A DNA stretch of 33,819 nucleotides from Flavobacteriia bacterium (GCA_004293045.1 RDXY01000018.1:1-33819), one strand, 5' to 3'; positions 6,745 to 16,077 are shown, numbered from the stretch's first letter. Made by a program: numbers and translations. The notes: a model not told the origin generated them from the sequence alone.

Positions 6745-9700
6745 ATGTATTTAATCTTCGATACCGAAACCACCGGTTTACCTAAAAGTTGGTCTGCTCC
6801 CATCACAGATACAAACAATTGGCCTCGTTGTGTGCAAATTGCTTGGCAATTACATGATGACATGGGAAACCTTATCGAGCATCAAGATTATTTAGTGAAA
6901 CCGGAAGGATATAATATTCCGTTTGATGCAGAAAGTATTCATGGAATTTCTACAGAATTAGCCACTCAAGAAGGTTCTGGTTTAAGTGAAATTCTTGAAA
7001 AATTTAATACGGCATTATCAAAATCGAAATATATTGTAGGTCAAAATGTAGGTTTTGATGTGAATATTATGGGTTGTGAATTTCATCGATTTGGAATAGC
7101 TACCGATTTAACTAAAATGCCCATTTTAGATACGTGTACTGAAACTACTGCTTTACTATTAAAATTACCTGGTGGACGAGGTGGAAAATTTAAACTACCC
7201 ACATTAACCGAATTACATCACTACTTATTTAACGAAAAATTCGCAGAAGCCCATAATGCCACTGCCGATGTGGAAGCCACCACTCGATGTTTTTTAGAAT
7301 TAGTAAAACGCGGAAATTTTAATTCCAACGAATTACCTGTTTCTGAAGAATATTATGCAGCATTCAGAACTAATAATCCAGATGTAAAACCAATCGGATT
7401 AAAACATGTTAATTTAAAGCAAGCTTCAGCTACTTTAAGAGAAAAATTACAACAACAACTTCCAAAAGATATTGAAATTTTACCTGAAAATTTGGAAGAT
7501 ATTTCAGATGCTGCTTTTGCACATTTGCACAATCATTCGCAGTTTTCGGTTTTGCAATCTACGATTTCCATTCCTAAATTAATAGAAAATACAGTAAAGC
7601 AAAAAATGCCAGCAGTTGCCCTTACAGATATTGGAAACATGATGGGCGCCTTTCAGTTTGTTAGCGGAATTTTAAATCATAATAAATTGGCGGAAGCCAA
7701 AAACAAAGAACTAGTTGAAGCTGGTGAACAACCAACAGAAACCATCATCAAACCAATTGTAGGTTGTGAATTTTTTGTTTGTAACAATCACAAAGACAAA
7801 TCAAACAAAGACAATGGGTATCAGGTCGTCTTTTTAGCAAAAAATAAAAAAGGATATCATAATTTAGCCAAGTTGTCATCAAAAGCCTATACGGATGGTT
7901 TTTATTACGTGCCAAGAATAGATAAAGCTTTAATCCAACAATATAAAGAAGACATTATTGTTTTGACAGGAAGTTTATCTGGTGAAGTGCCAAATAAAAT
8001 CCTAAATCTCGGGGAAAATCAAGCTGAAGAAGCCTTATTATGGTGGAAAGAACAATTCGGTGACGATTTGTATATCGAAGTAATGAATCACAATCAAGAG
8101 GATGAAAAAGCAGTAAATACTACGTTAATTCAGTTTTCTAAAAAGCATAATGTAAAGCTAATTGCTACCAACAATACGTTTTACATCAATAAAGAAGATG
8201 CCAACGCACACGATATTTTATTATGTGTTAAAGAGGGCGAAAAACAGGCCACACCCATTGGACGAGGACGTGGATACCGATTCGGATTACCCAATCAGGA
8301 ATACTATTTCAAGTCAACAAATGAAATGAAAAAATTGTTTCCGCAAACTCCGGAAGCTATTAGTAATGTACAAGAAATTGTAGATAAAATTGAAATGTAT
8401 TCGCTTTCGCGAGAGGTATTACTTCCAAAATTCGATATTCCAGAACAATTTCAAGTTCCGGAAGATAAAGAAGATAAAGGAGTTCGAGGTGAAAATGCTT
8501 ATTTAAGACATTTAACCTACGAAGGCGCCAAAAAACGGTATGGTGAAATCACAGATGAAATTAAAGAACGTATTGATTTCGAACTCTTAACAATTAGTAA
8601 TTCAGGTTATCCGGGTTATTTTTTAATTGTACAGGATTTTATCGCCGAAGCCCGGAAAATGGACGTTTCGGTTGGTCCAGGTCGTGGTTCAGCAGCAGGT
8701 TCCGTGGTAGCATATTGCTTGTGGATTACGAATATCGATCCATTATTGTACAACCTGCTTTTCGAGCGTTTTTTAAATCCAGATCGTGTGTCGATGCCCG
8801 ATATAGATATCGATTTTGATGATGAAGGTCGTGGTAGAGTAATGGATTACGTAATTAAAAAATATGGTTCCAATCAAGTGGCACAAATTATCACGTATGG
8901 TAAAATGGCTACGAAATCGGCTATCCGAGATACTGCTCGAGTTTTAGATTTGCCTTTATTTGAAGCAGATAGAATTGCGAAATTAATTCCAACTATGATG
9001 CCTGGAAAATGGAATTTAGCACGATTTCTATCGGAAAAAGAGGAAGAAGTTAAAAAAGCCGTTCGTTCAGATGAATTTGACCGAGTAAAAGAATTAATTG
9101 AGATTGCCCATCAAGGCGAACTTTCCGGAGAAACCATTCAACAAGCAAAAATATTAGAAGGGTCGCTACGAAATACAGGAATTCACGCTTGCGGTGTAAT
9201 TATTACGCCAGATGATATTACCAATTTCGTACCCGTAACTACAGCAAAAGATTCGGATTTATATGTTACTCAGTTTGATAATGCAGTGGCTGAAAGTGCA
9301 GGTTTGTTAAAGATGGACTTCCTAGGATTAAAAACTTTAACACTTATAAAAGACACGGTTAAACTCGTAAAATATAAACGAAATATCGATTTAGATCCCG
9401 ATACATTTCCTATTGACGATAAAAAGACATACGAATTATTCCAACGTGGGGAAACGGTAGGGATATTTCAGTACGAATCGCCTGGAATGCAAAAATATTT
9501 GAAAGATTTAAAGCCAACAGTTTTTGGAGATTTAATTGCTATGAATGCATTATATCGACCAGGACCGTTAGAGTATATTCCTTCTTTTGTGCGTAGAAAA
9601 AATGGATTAGAACCCATTGCATATGATTTAGATGCTTGTGAAGAATATTTAGCAGAAACCTATGGAATTACCGTTTATCAAGAGCAAGTAATGCTTTTGT

Positions 9701-11271
9701 CACAATCATTAGCGGGTTTTACAAAAGGCGATGCCGACGTGCTTCGTAAAGCAATGGGTAAAAAAGACAAGCCGGTCTTGGACAAAATGAAGCCTAAATT
9801 CATCGCGCAAGCAGAAGAAAAAGGTCATGATGCCAAAATATTAGAAAAAATTTGGAAAGACTGGGAGGCGTTTGCAAGTTATGCTTTCAACAAATCGCAC
9901 TCTACATGTTATGCTTGGATTGCCTATCAAACAGCCTATTTAAAAGCCCATTATCCTGCAGAATATATGGCAGCGGTACTTTCTAATAATATGAATGATA
10001 TCAAATCCGTTTCCTTTTTTATGGAAGAATGTAAACGCATGGGATTAGAAGTTTTAGGTCCGGATGTAAATGAGTCTTTTTATAAATTTACGGTAAATGA
10101 TAATAATGCGATTCGTTTTGGAATGGGTGCGATTAAAGGTGTGGGTGAAAACGCAGTAAAAACAATAGTTGAAGTACGAAAAGAAGGCCGTTACAAGTCT
10201 ATTTTCGATTTAGCAAAACGAATTGATTTGCGTGCAGCCAATAAAAAAGCTTTCGAAAATTTAGCCTTAGCTGGTGGTTTTGATGAATTTGGAGACACAC
10301 ATCGTGCACAATATTTTCATTCAGATGGTGATAATAGTACCTTTTTGGAAAAGGCCATTCGTTTTGGCGCGAAGTTTCAAGAAAACGAAAACTCTTCTCA
10401 AGTTAGCTTATTTGGCGATGCATCCGACGTACAAATTGCAGAACCAATTGTGCCACCTTGTGAAGAATGGAATACTTTAGAGAAATTATCTCGTGAAAAA
10501 GAAGTAGTTGGAATTTATATTTCAGGGCATCCGCTAGATGATTATAAATTTGAAATGAAATATTTCTGCAATACCAAATTACAAGCCTTACATAATTTGG
10601 AGCCTCTAGTTGGTAAAAACCTATCATTTGGTGGAATTGTTTCCAATGTGCAACATCGCACCACGCAACAAAATAAAGGTTGGGCCACGTTTAATATTGA
10701 AGGGTATGAAGAAAGTTTTGAATTTAAAATATTTAATGAAGAATATTTAAAATTTCGTCATTATTTGGTGGCAAACCAGTTTGTATTCGTCAAAATTTTT
10801 GTAAAAGAAGGTTGGACAAATAAAGACACCGGAAAAAAATCAGAGCCAAGAATTAATTTTACGCATCTGCAGAGTTTACAGGATGTATTGCCAGATTTTG
10901 CAAAAAAATTAACCATTCAATTGCCTGTTGAAGAATTAAAAGAACAATTAATTTCAAAATTAAACGAACTTTTTTCTTATCATCAAGGCGATTTTAATGT
11001 AACATTCGAATTGTTAGAATTAGAAAAAGTGAAACGATTTGTAAAGCGAGAGATTGAAATTGATGAAGAAATTCAAGACGAAAATCTTTTAGAAATAGAG
11101 GATGAGGTAGATAATAATGCTGAAATTATAATAGAAAATCAAATGGAAGAAATTGAAGAAACAATAATCAAAAATAAGTTAGAAATGCCCAGTAGAAAAC
11201 TAAAAATTTCTATTTCTAAGGATTTGTTGGAAGGTTTGGAAAAAATGCAAATTAATTTCAAATTGAATTAA
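6745..11271 (+). CDS. dnaE: DNA polymerase III alpha subunit with fused N-terminal DnaQ-type exonuclease
   Basis: A 1508-residue replicative polymerase. Residues 1-190 form a DEDDh 3'-5' exonuclease: D6 and E8 in FDTETTG, D105 in GQNVGFDVNIM, H170 and D175 in HNATAD. The PHP domain follows (about 257-490), beginning HLHNHSQFS. The polymerase core has GPGRGSAAGSVVAY (about 644-657), PDIDIDFDD with catalytic D686 and D688, and D858 in KMDFLGLKTL. A QVSLF sequence at 1219-1223 fits a sliding-clamp-binding motif, an OB fold follows near 1293, and the tail (about 1435-1475) is strongly acidic. Several PHP metal ligands are replaced, so proofreading probably rests on the fused exonuclease. The fusion makes it about 300 residues longer than usual DnaE. 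Confidence 0.97.
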   Translation: MYLIFDTETTGLPKSWSAPITDTNNWPRCVQIAWQLHDDMGNLIEHQDYLVKPEGYNIPFDAESIHGISTELATQEGSGLSEILEKFNTALSKSKYIVGQNVGFDVNIMGCEFHRFGIATDLTKMPILDTCTETTALLLKLPGGRGGKFKLPTLTELHHYLFNEKFAEAHNATADVEATTRCFLELVKRGNFNSNELPVSEEYYAAFRTNNPDVKPIGLKHVNLKQASATLREKLQQQLPKDIEILPENLEDISDAAFAHLHNHSQFSVLQSTISIPKLIENTVKQKMPAVALTDIGNMMGAFQFVSGILNHNKLAEAKNKELVEAGEQPTETIIKPIVGCEFFVCNNHKDKSNKDNGYQVVFLAKNKKGYHNLAKLSSKAYTDGFYYVPRIDKALIQQYKEDIIVLTGSLSGEVPNKILNLGENQAEEALLWWKEQFGDDLYIEVMNHNQEDEKAVNTTLIQFSKKHNVKLIATNNTFYINKEDANAHDILLCVKEGEKQATPIGRGRGYRFGLPNQEYYFKSTNEMKKLFPQTPEAISNVQEIVDKIEMYSLSREVLLPKFDIPEQFQVPEDKEDKGVRGENAYLRHLTYEGAKKRYGEITDEIKERIDFELLTISNSGYPGYFLIVQDFIAEARKMDVSVGPGRGSAAGSVVAYCLWITNIDPLLYNLLFERFLNPDRVSMPDIDIDFDDEGRGRVMDYVIKKYGSNQVAQIITYGKMATKSAIRDTARVLDLPLFEADRIAKLIPTMMPGKWNLARFLSEKEEEVKKAVRSDEFDRVKELIEIAHQGELSGETIQQAKILEGSLRNTGIHACGVIITPDDITNFVPVTTAKDSDLYVTQFDNAVAESAGLLKMDFLGLKTLTLIKDTVKLVKYKRNIDLDPDTFPIDDKKTYELFQRGETVGIFQYESPGMQKYLKDLKPTVFGDLIAMNALYRPGPLEYIPSFVRRKNGLEPIAYDLDACEEYLAETYGITVYQEQVMLLSQSLAGFTKGDADVLRKAMGKKDKPVLDKMKPKFIAQAEEKGHDAKILEKIWKDWEAFASYAFNKSHSTCYAWIAYQTAYLKAHYPAEYMAAVLSNNMNDIKSVSFFMEECKRMGLEVLGPDVNESFYKFTVNDNNAIRFGMGAIKGVGENAVKTIVEVRKEGRYKSIFDLAKRIDLRAANKKAFENLALAGGFDEFGDTHRAQYFHSDGDNSTFLEKAIRFGAKFQENENSSQVSLFGDASDVQIAEPIVPPCEEWNTLEKLSREKEVVGIYISGHPLDDYKFEMKYFCNTKLQALHNLEPLVGKNLSFGGIVSNVQHRTTQQNKGWATFNIEGYEESFEFKIFNEEYLKFRHYLVANQFVFVKIFVKEGWTNKDTGKKSEPRINFTHLQSLQDVLPDFAKKLTIQLPVEELKEQLISKLNELFSYHQGDFNVTFELLELEKVKRFVKREIEIDEEIQDENLLEIEDEVDNNAEIIIENQMEEIEETIIKNKLEMPSRKLKISISKDLLEGLEKMQINFKLN

Positions 11272-11274
11272 TGT

Positions 11275-11307
11275 AATCAATACGTAAAAACTAATAAATT
11301 GATTTTT
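11275..11307 (+). terminator. Possible weak terminator after dnaE
   Basis: AATCAAT (11275-11281) can pair with ATTGATT (11298-11304) ahead of a short T run. The stem is AT-only apart from one pair and the loop is 16 nt, so it may be chance. Confidence 0.25.
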
Positions 11308-11412
11308 CTAATTCTTAAATAGCTAAAAGAAATCATAATTTTTTTCACAGCTTAAATATATTTTCTACTTTCGCAGTGATATAATTAAAGTATAAAAAAT
11401 AAATATAAAAAT

Positions 11413-11730
11413 ATGGCATTAGCAATTACAGACGCTACTTTTGAGGAAGTAGTATTAAAATCAGACAAACCAGTAGTAGTAGATTTTTGGGCAGCTTGGT
11501 GTGGACCATGCAGAATGGTAGGGCCAGTTATAGATGAAGTAGCTACTGAGTACGAAGGAAAAGCAGTTGTTGGTAAAGTAGATGTTGATGCAAATCAAGA
11601 ATTTGCCGCAAAATATGGTGTAAGGAATATTCCTACCGTATTAGTGTTTCAAAACGGAGAAGTAGTTGGAAGACAAGTAGGAGTGGCTCCAAAAAAAACC
11701 TATACAGACGCAATTGACGCATTACTATAA
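11413..11730 (+). CDS. trxA: Thioredoxin
   Basis: A 105-residue cytoplasmic thioredoxin, full length for the family and without a signal peptide. The redox site WCGPC has Cys30 and Cys33, preceded by VVVDFWAA; the cis-proline loop is NIPTVLVF, and the protein ends in the usual helix. It reduces protein disulfides, using thioredoxin reductase as electron source. Upstream, TACTTTCG (11366-11373) resembles a -7 box with one mismatch, so it likely has its own promoter. A strong hairpin terminator follows, so the gene is a single unit between dnaE and the DUF58 gene. Confidence 0.96.
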   Translation: MALAITDATFEEVVLKSDKPVVVDFWAAWCGPCRMVGPVIDEVATEYEGKAVVGKVDVDANQEFAAKYGVRNIPTVLVFQNGEVVGRQVGVAPKKTYTDAIDALL

Positions 11731-11752
11731 GTGATACCATAAATATAGTATT

Positions 11753-11783
11753 AAAGGTTCAACGAAAGTTGAGCCTTTTTTTT
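11753..11783 (+). terminator. Terminator after trxA
   Basis: An 11-base-pair stem (11753-11763 with 11768-11778, one G-U pair) closed by a GAAA tetraloop and followed by a run of eight T. Confidence 0.9.
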
Positions 11784-11831
11784 ACCCTACACTTTCATGC
11801 AGAAATTAAAATCTTTTCTTATATTTACGAT

Positions 11832-12758
11832 ATGAATTTAGAATCACAACTCGAAAAAATATCCCAATTTAAAAATTTAGAACTTTTGGCTAATCAAATA
11901 GTTGAAGGCTTTATTTCTGGTATGCATAAAAGTCCATTTCATGGATTTTCTGCCGAATTTGCCGAGCATAAAATTTACAATCCAGGCGAAAGCACCAAAC
12001 ATATAGATTGGAAATTATTTGCCAAAACGGATAGGTTATATACTAAAAAGTACGAAGAAGAAACGAATCTAAGATGTCATCTAATTATAGATAATTCTTC
12101 GTCTATGCATTATCCCAAGTTAAAATCTAATCAAAATTTTTCCAAAAGTAAAATTGGATTTTCTGTTTTAGCGGCAGCTGTTTTAATGAATTTATTAAAA
12201 AAACAACGAGACGCAGTTGGAGTTTCTGTATATTCGGATACTTATGAATACTATGCTTCAGAAAAAGGAAGTGAACGCCATCACAGAATGATTTTAAATC
12301 AGTTTGAAAACATATTAAACGATTCTAAAGAGTCTAAAAAAACAGATACGATTACATTTCTTCATCAAATTGCTGAAAAAGTGCATCGTCGTTCGATGAT
12401 TATTTTATTTACCGATATGTTTATCGACGAAGAAAATGAAAAACTGTTCAGTGCTTTGCAACATTTAAAACATAACAAACATAAGGTGGTTTTATTTCAT
12501 GTTTTTGATAAAAAAACGGAGTTAAATTTTGATTTTGATAACACACCAAGAAAGTTTATAGATAGGGAAACAGGTGAAGAAGTAAATTTATTTGCCGAAA
12601 ACATGAAAGAAAGTTATGAAAAAGTGGTGAATACTTATTTTGAAAACATAGCTAATACCTGTGCTTCCTATAAAATTAAGTATGTTCCAGTTTCGGTGAA
12701 TGAAAATTTCGAAAAAATACTAACTACATATTTGGTTGAAAAACAGAAGTTTGGATAA
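11832..12758 (+). CDS. DUF58 domain protein (vWA-like fold)
   Basis: A 308-residue cytoplasmic protein. The DUF58 core is visible: YNPGESTKHIDWKLFAKTDR (about residues 50-69), then YTKKYEEETNLRCHLIIDNSSSM, where DNSSS resembles the metal-site DxSxS motif of von Willebrand A domains, and later MIILFTDMFIDE. In many bacteria DUF58 genes stand with a MoxR ATPase in stress (Bat) operons; none is next to this copy. The ATG at 11832 is chosen because the open frame before it runs through the trxA terminator. Exact function is unknown. Confidence 0.85.
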   Translation: MNLESQLEKISQFKNLELLANQIVEGFISGMHKSPFHGFSAEFAEHKIYNPGESTKHIDWKLFAKTDRLYTKKYEEETNLRCHLIIDNSSSMHYPKLKSNQNFSKSKIGFSVLAAAVLMNLLKKQRDAVGVSVYSDTYEYYASEKGSERHHRMILNQFENILNDSKESKKTDTITFLHQIAEKVHRRSMIILFTDMFIDEENEKLFSALQHLKHNKHKVVLFHVFDKKTELNFDFDNTPRKFIDRETGEEVNLFAENMKESYEKVVNTYFENIANTCASYKIKYVPVSVNENFEKILTTYLVEKQKFG

Positions 12759-12795
12759 GTAATGGTTGTTATTTCGTATTTTTTTTATTAAAATA

Positions 12796-12826
12796 TTTGC
12801 AAGTTACAAAAACAGTAGTATATTTG
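12796..12826 (+). promoter_or_regulatory. Promoter of tRNA-Asp (full consensus)
   Basis: TTTG (12796-12799), exactly 19 nt, then TATATTTG (12819-12826). This is the full Bacteroidota TTTG-N19-TAnnTTTG consensus. The tRNA begins 18 nt after the -7 box. Confidence 0.85.
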
Positions 12827-12844
12827 CACTCGCATTACAGCAAC

Positions 12845-12918
12845 GGTTTGGTAGTTCAGTTGGTTAGAATACCTGCCTGTCACGCAGGGGGTCGCGGGTT
12901 CGAGTCCCGTCCAGACCG
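12845..12918 (+). tRNA. tRNA-Asp (GTC anticodon)
   Basis: A 74-nt cloverleaf: acceptor GGTTTGG with CCAGACC, D stem GTTC with GAAT, anticodon stem CCTGC with GCAGG around the loop CTGTCAC (anticodon GTC), T arm GCGGG-TTCGAGT-CCCGT and discriminator G as expected for Asp. The CCA end is not encoded. Confidence 0.97.
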
Positions 12919-12929
12919 CAACATTTGGG

Positions 12930-12959
12930 AAGCATTCTAATTTTTTAGAATGCTTTTTT
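12930..12959 (+). terminator. Terminator after tRNA-Asp
   Basis: An 11-base-pair stem (AAGCATTCTAA at 12930-12940 with TTAGAATGCTT at 12945-12955) with a four-T loop and a T run. Confidence 0.88.
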
Positions 12960-13005
12960 GCCCAAATATCTTGAGTTTTCAAGAGTAACGTAGTTGTGTT
13001 GTTTA

Positions 13006-13021
13006 GTCCGCCTTGGCGGAC
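13006..13021. repeat. GC-rich palindrome
   Basis: GTCCGCC and GGCGGAC separated by TT. The sequence stands out from the AT-rich background. It might be a dispersed repeat; no second copy is in the window. Confidence 0.6.
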
Positions 13022-13045
13022 AAAGGTTTAGTAGTTAGACCAATG

Positions 13046-13076
13046 AAAAGCTTTCCACTTTGTGGATGGCTTTTTT
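13046..13076 (+). terminator. Terminator-like hairpin with no gene before it
   Basis: Outer stem AAAAGC with GCTTTT, a 2x2 internal loop, inner stem TCCAC with GTGGA and a TTT loop, then a T run. No complete gene ends just upstream. Confidence 0.6.
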
Positions 13077-13170
13077 GATTTTATGATGTTTTGTTTTTCT
13101 AATAAAGTAAAACTAATTGATGCTTTTAATGTTTTTCCCCCATTATTTCTATTTTATCCCAAATAAATAG

Positions 13171-13199
13171 TTGTTATATATATAATTTACCTATATTTA
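13171..13199 (+). promoter_or_regulatory. Likely promoter of the 902-residue surface protein gene
   Basis: TTG (13171-13173), 18 nt, TATATTTA (13192-13199); one mismatch to the -7 consensus. Confidence 0.4.
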
Positions 13200-13240
13200 T
13201 ACGCTAAAAATAAAAAAATTAATAATTTAATATCTATAAA

Positions 13241-15949
13241 ATGAAGAAAAAATTACTTGCATTATTAGTTCTTTTGAGTGTGGCAATTAACTTTGTCAGC
13301 GCACAATGTTCTGCACCAACCAATGTTTTTGTCTCAAATATTACAAACAATTCTGCTGTAATATCATGGGTGCCAGCAACAACTTCTGTATCGAATTACA
13401 ACATTCAGTTATTTATGAATGGAACTGTAGCTGGAAATTTTGCAGCACAAACTAGTCCATTTGTATTAACGGGTTTGCCTTGCGACACCACATGTACTGC
13501 TCAAATTGTATCGGTTTGTGCACCTAATGTAATCAGCGCACCTAGTGTTACAGTTACTTTTATGACATTGCCTTGTCCACCTCAGTTTGGACAACCTCAA
13601 AGCATGACGGCTTGCGTAACTAACGGATTCGGATGTTTTGATTTAGCAAGTAATACTTCAGTTATTTTAGCCAATCAACCTGTAAATTTATATACTGTAT
13701 CGTATCATGCTTCTCAAGCCGATGCAGTTTCTGGTACCAATCCTTTGGTAAGTCCACATTGTGTGAATCTAGGAAGTTACACCGTTTTTTCTAGAGTTAC
13801 AGAAATTTCTTCTGGAAATATGATGCAAGTTAGTGGTTTTACAATAAACGCTGTTGATTATGAAGTGATGCCAGCTTTAAATCCAATGGTGCAATGTGAT
13901 GACAATAATGACCAACAAGTGGTTTTTGATTTAACATCCTCTCAAGCCGTTATTAATACAAATAATACATTAGTTTATTATCCAACATTAGTTGCAGCAC
14001 AAAATCAAGTAAACCCATTAACACCGGCTACTAATTTTGTAGTTCCTGTTTCGGCTTCCAATAGTACTATTTATATTAGAGAGATTATCGGTGATGCTTG
14101 TGATAAAATATACCCACGAACTGTTTTTGCGCAGTCCAATTGTAATTTAGCTTCTTCTTGTGCAAATGCAAATTTATTGTGTAATTCATTAGGAGTTCCT
14201 TTTTCAAATACAATTAGTGTTGCTAGTGCTAGTAATGCAGGATGTTTAGGTTCTACACCAAATCCAACTTGGTTTTATTTACCAATTAGCGCTTCTGGAA
14301 CTATTAATTTAATAATTACACAAGGAAATAATGCACCTAGTTATAACAACCAAGATGTAGATTATATCGTATATGGTCCGTTTACTAGTGGTACTTCAAG
14401 TTGTAACTTAGTAGGCCCAAATAATATTGTAAGTTGTAGTTATTCTGCTTCTCCTACTGAGTATCCTATAATTCCAAATGCACAAGCGGGACAATATTAT
14501 TTAATGATGGTTACAAATTTCTCTAATCAAAGTGGATTTGTTACTATTAATAATTTGTCAACTTCTACAGGCGTAATTAACTGTACTGGGTTTACATTTA
14601 ATGCCTTTTTAGATTCAAATAATAACGGTACAAAAGATACTGGAGAAGTGAATTTCCCTTTAGGTAAGTTTACACATGAGAAAAATGATAATGGTGTGGT
14701 TCATAATGTAATTGCTCCAACAGGATCATTTAGTATTTATGATATGGTTACTACTAATTCATATGATGTTTCTTTTGTAGTTAATCCTGACTATGCAACT
14801 ATGTATAATGTGAATCCATCTCAGTTTTTAAATTTAACACCAACTGGAGCAGGAATGACTACTTATAATTTCCCAGTAACATCACTTCAAAATTATAACG
14901 ATTTAGGAGTTGCAGTTGTTCCATTTAATGCACCAAGACCAGGATTTAATTACATAAATCGTATTGTCTACGCCAATTTAGGAAATCAAATCATTCCGTC
15001 TGGAACACTATCATTTACTAAACCTAATCCTGTTTCAATTGTTTCAACTAATCCAGCAACTACTAGTACTGCAACAGGGTTTACTTATAATTTTACCAAC
15101 TTGTTACCTTTTGAGGTAAGAACGGTTGATGTAGTTATGTTAGTGCCTACTATTCCTACTGTAAATGCTAATGATTATTTAGTAAGTCAAGCTTCAATTG
15201 TACCTACTACTGGTGATGTAGTTCTTGAAAATAACAGTAATACATTAACTCAAATTGTAGTAAATGCTTACGATCCAAATGATAAAATGGAATCTCGTGG
15301 CCCTCAAATATTACATGCTAGTTTCACATCTAATGATTATTTATACTACACAATCCGTTTTGAAAACACAGGTAATGCTAGTGCTATTAATATCAGAATC
15401 AATGATGTTTTAAATAGCAAATTAGATGAAAGTACTTTGTCTATGATTAGTTCTAGTCATGCTTATGAATTAGACAGAGTAGGAACTGAATTAAATTGGA
15501 GATTCAATAATATTCAATTACCAGTTTCTGTAGCCAATTCTACAATCGGAAAAGGCTATGTAACATTCAAAATTAAACCAAAAGCGGGTTATGTAGTTGG
15601 GGATATTATTCCAAATGCGGCATCCATTTATTTTGACTACAACCCAGCAATTGTAACGAATACCTTTACAACTGAATTTGTGGCTCTTTTAGAATCAGCA
15701 TCATTCAATACTAATGAGTTTATGGTATATCCAAATCCAACAAATTCAATTTTGAATATTCAATCTAAAAACAATCAAACTATTTCTGAAGTAAATGTTT
15801 ATGATTTATTAGGTAAAAAACTTACCAATAAAAAAGTAACGGTTTCTACTACAGAACTGGACTTAACTGATTATACTCCAGGTTTATATATTTTGGAAGT
15901 TATTTCAGCAGATAATCAAAGAAGTATTCATAAGATTGTAAAAAAATAA
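13241..15949 (+). CDS. T9SS-secreted multidomain surface protein
   Basis: A 902-residue exported protein. A signal peptide (MKKKLLALLVLLSVAINFVS, cut near AQC) is followed by a fibronectin type III domain (about 23-110), a Cys-containing beta-rich section, a region with NQDVDYIVYGPF and PNAQAGQYYLMMV resembling pre-peptidase-type beta sandwiches, an SdrB-like part near 445 with the Asp/Asn-rich DSNNNGTKDTGE that may bind calcium, and a DUF7619/DUF11-like module starting DPNDKME near 679. The C-terminus is a type A T9SS sorting domain: YPNP near 830, then VYDLLGKK, LDLTDYTPGLYILEV and a basic end. It is probably moved across the outer membrane by the T9SS and attached to the surface. Adhesion is a guess; no enzymatic site is seen. 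Confidence 0.88.
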   Translation: MKKKLLALLVLLSVAINFVSAQCSAPTNVFVSNITNNSAVISWVPATTSVSNYNIQLFMNGTVAGNFAAQTSPFVLTGLPCDTTCTAQIVSVCAPNVISAPSVTVTFMTLPCPPQFGQPQSMTACVTNGFGCFDLASNTSVILANQPVNLYTVSYHASQADAVSGTNPLVSPHCVNLGSYTVFSRVTEISSGNMMQVSGFTINAVDYEVMPALNPMVQCDDNNDQQVVFDLTSSQAVINTNNTLVYYPTLVAAQNQVNPLTPATNFVVPVSASNSTIYIREIIGDACDKIYPRTVFAQSNCNLASSCANANLLCNSLGVPFSNTISVASASNAGCLGSTPNPTWFYLPISASGTINLIITQGNNAPSYNNQDVDYIVYGPFTSGTSSCNLVGPNNIVSCSYSASPTEYPIIPNAQAGQYYLMMVTNFSNQSGFVTINNLSTSTGVINCTGFTFNAFLDSNNNGTKDTGEVNFPLGKFTHEKNDNGVVHNVIAPTGSFSIYDMVTTNSYDVSFVVNPDYATMYNVNPSQFLNLTPTGAGMTTYNFPVTSLQNYNDLGVAVVPFNAPRPGFNYINRIVYANLGNQIIPSGTLSFTKPNPVSIVSTNPATTSTATGFTYNFTNLLPFEVRTVDVVMLVPTIPTVNANDYLVSQASIVPTTGDVVLENNSNTLTQIVVNAYDPNDKMESRGPQILHASFTSNDYLYYTIRFENTGNASAINIRINDVLNSKLDESTLSMISSSHAYELDRVGTELNWRFNNIQLPVSVANSTIGKGYVTFKIKPKAGYVVGDIIPNAASIYFDYNPAIVTNTFTTEFVALLESASFNTNEFMVYPNPTNSILNIQSKNNQTISEVNVYDLLGKKLTNKKVTVSTTELDLTDYTPGLYILEVISADNQRSIHKIVKK

Positions 15950-15965
15950 TCTTAATTATATAATA

Positions 15966-15996
15966 AAAAAAATCCCGATTCATTCGGGATTTTTTT
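15966..15996 (+). terminator. Terminator after the 902-residue surface protein gene
   Basis: ATCCCG (15972-15977) pairs with CGGGAT (15985-15990), extended by A/T pairs into a 12-bp stem with a seven-nt loop and T run. Confidence 0.88.
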
Positions 15997-16069
15997 ATGT
16001 CTAAAAGTAAGGATTTATAATAGTTCGAATAAAAATATAAAAATCAATAAAACATATTCCATAAAATTG

Positions 16070-16077
16070 TATTTTTG
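16070..16077 (+). promoter_or_regulatory. -7 box before the small lipoprotein gene
   Basis: TATTTTTG, a TAnnTTTG match, 25 nt before the ATG at 16103; the -33 element is not clear. Confidence 0.45.

Larger units (their letters stand above)
12960..13240. other. Intergenic stretch between tRNA-Asp and the 902-residue surface protein gene
   Basis: No convincing gene was found here. It holds a GC-rich perfect palindrome GTCCGCC-TT-GGCGGAC (13006-13021), a short run like the tRNA-Asp 5' end (13025-13036), a terminator-like hairpin (13046-13076) and, near the end, a likely promoter (13171-13199). Confidence 0.6.

Noticed and set aside
12788..12982. A reverse-strand open frame whose product contains WTGLEPATPCVTGRYSNQ
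   Set aside because: It is the antisense reading of tRNA-Asp and its flanks, a familiar false protein; the tRNA and its promoter explain the sequence.
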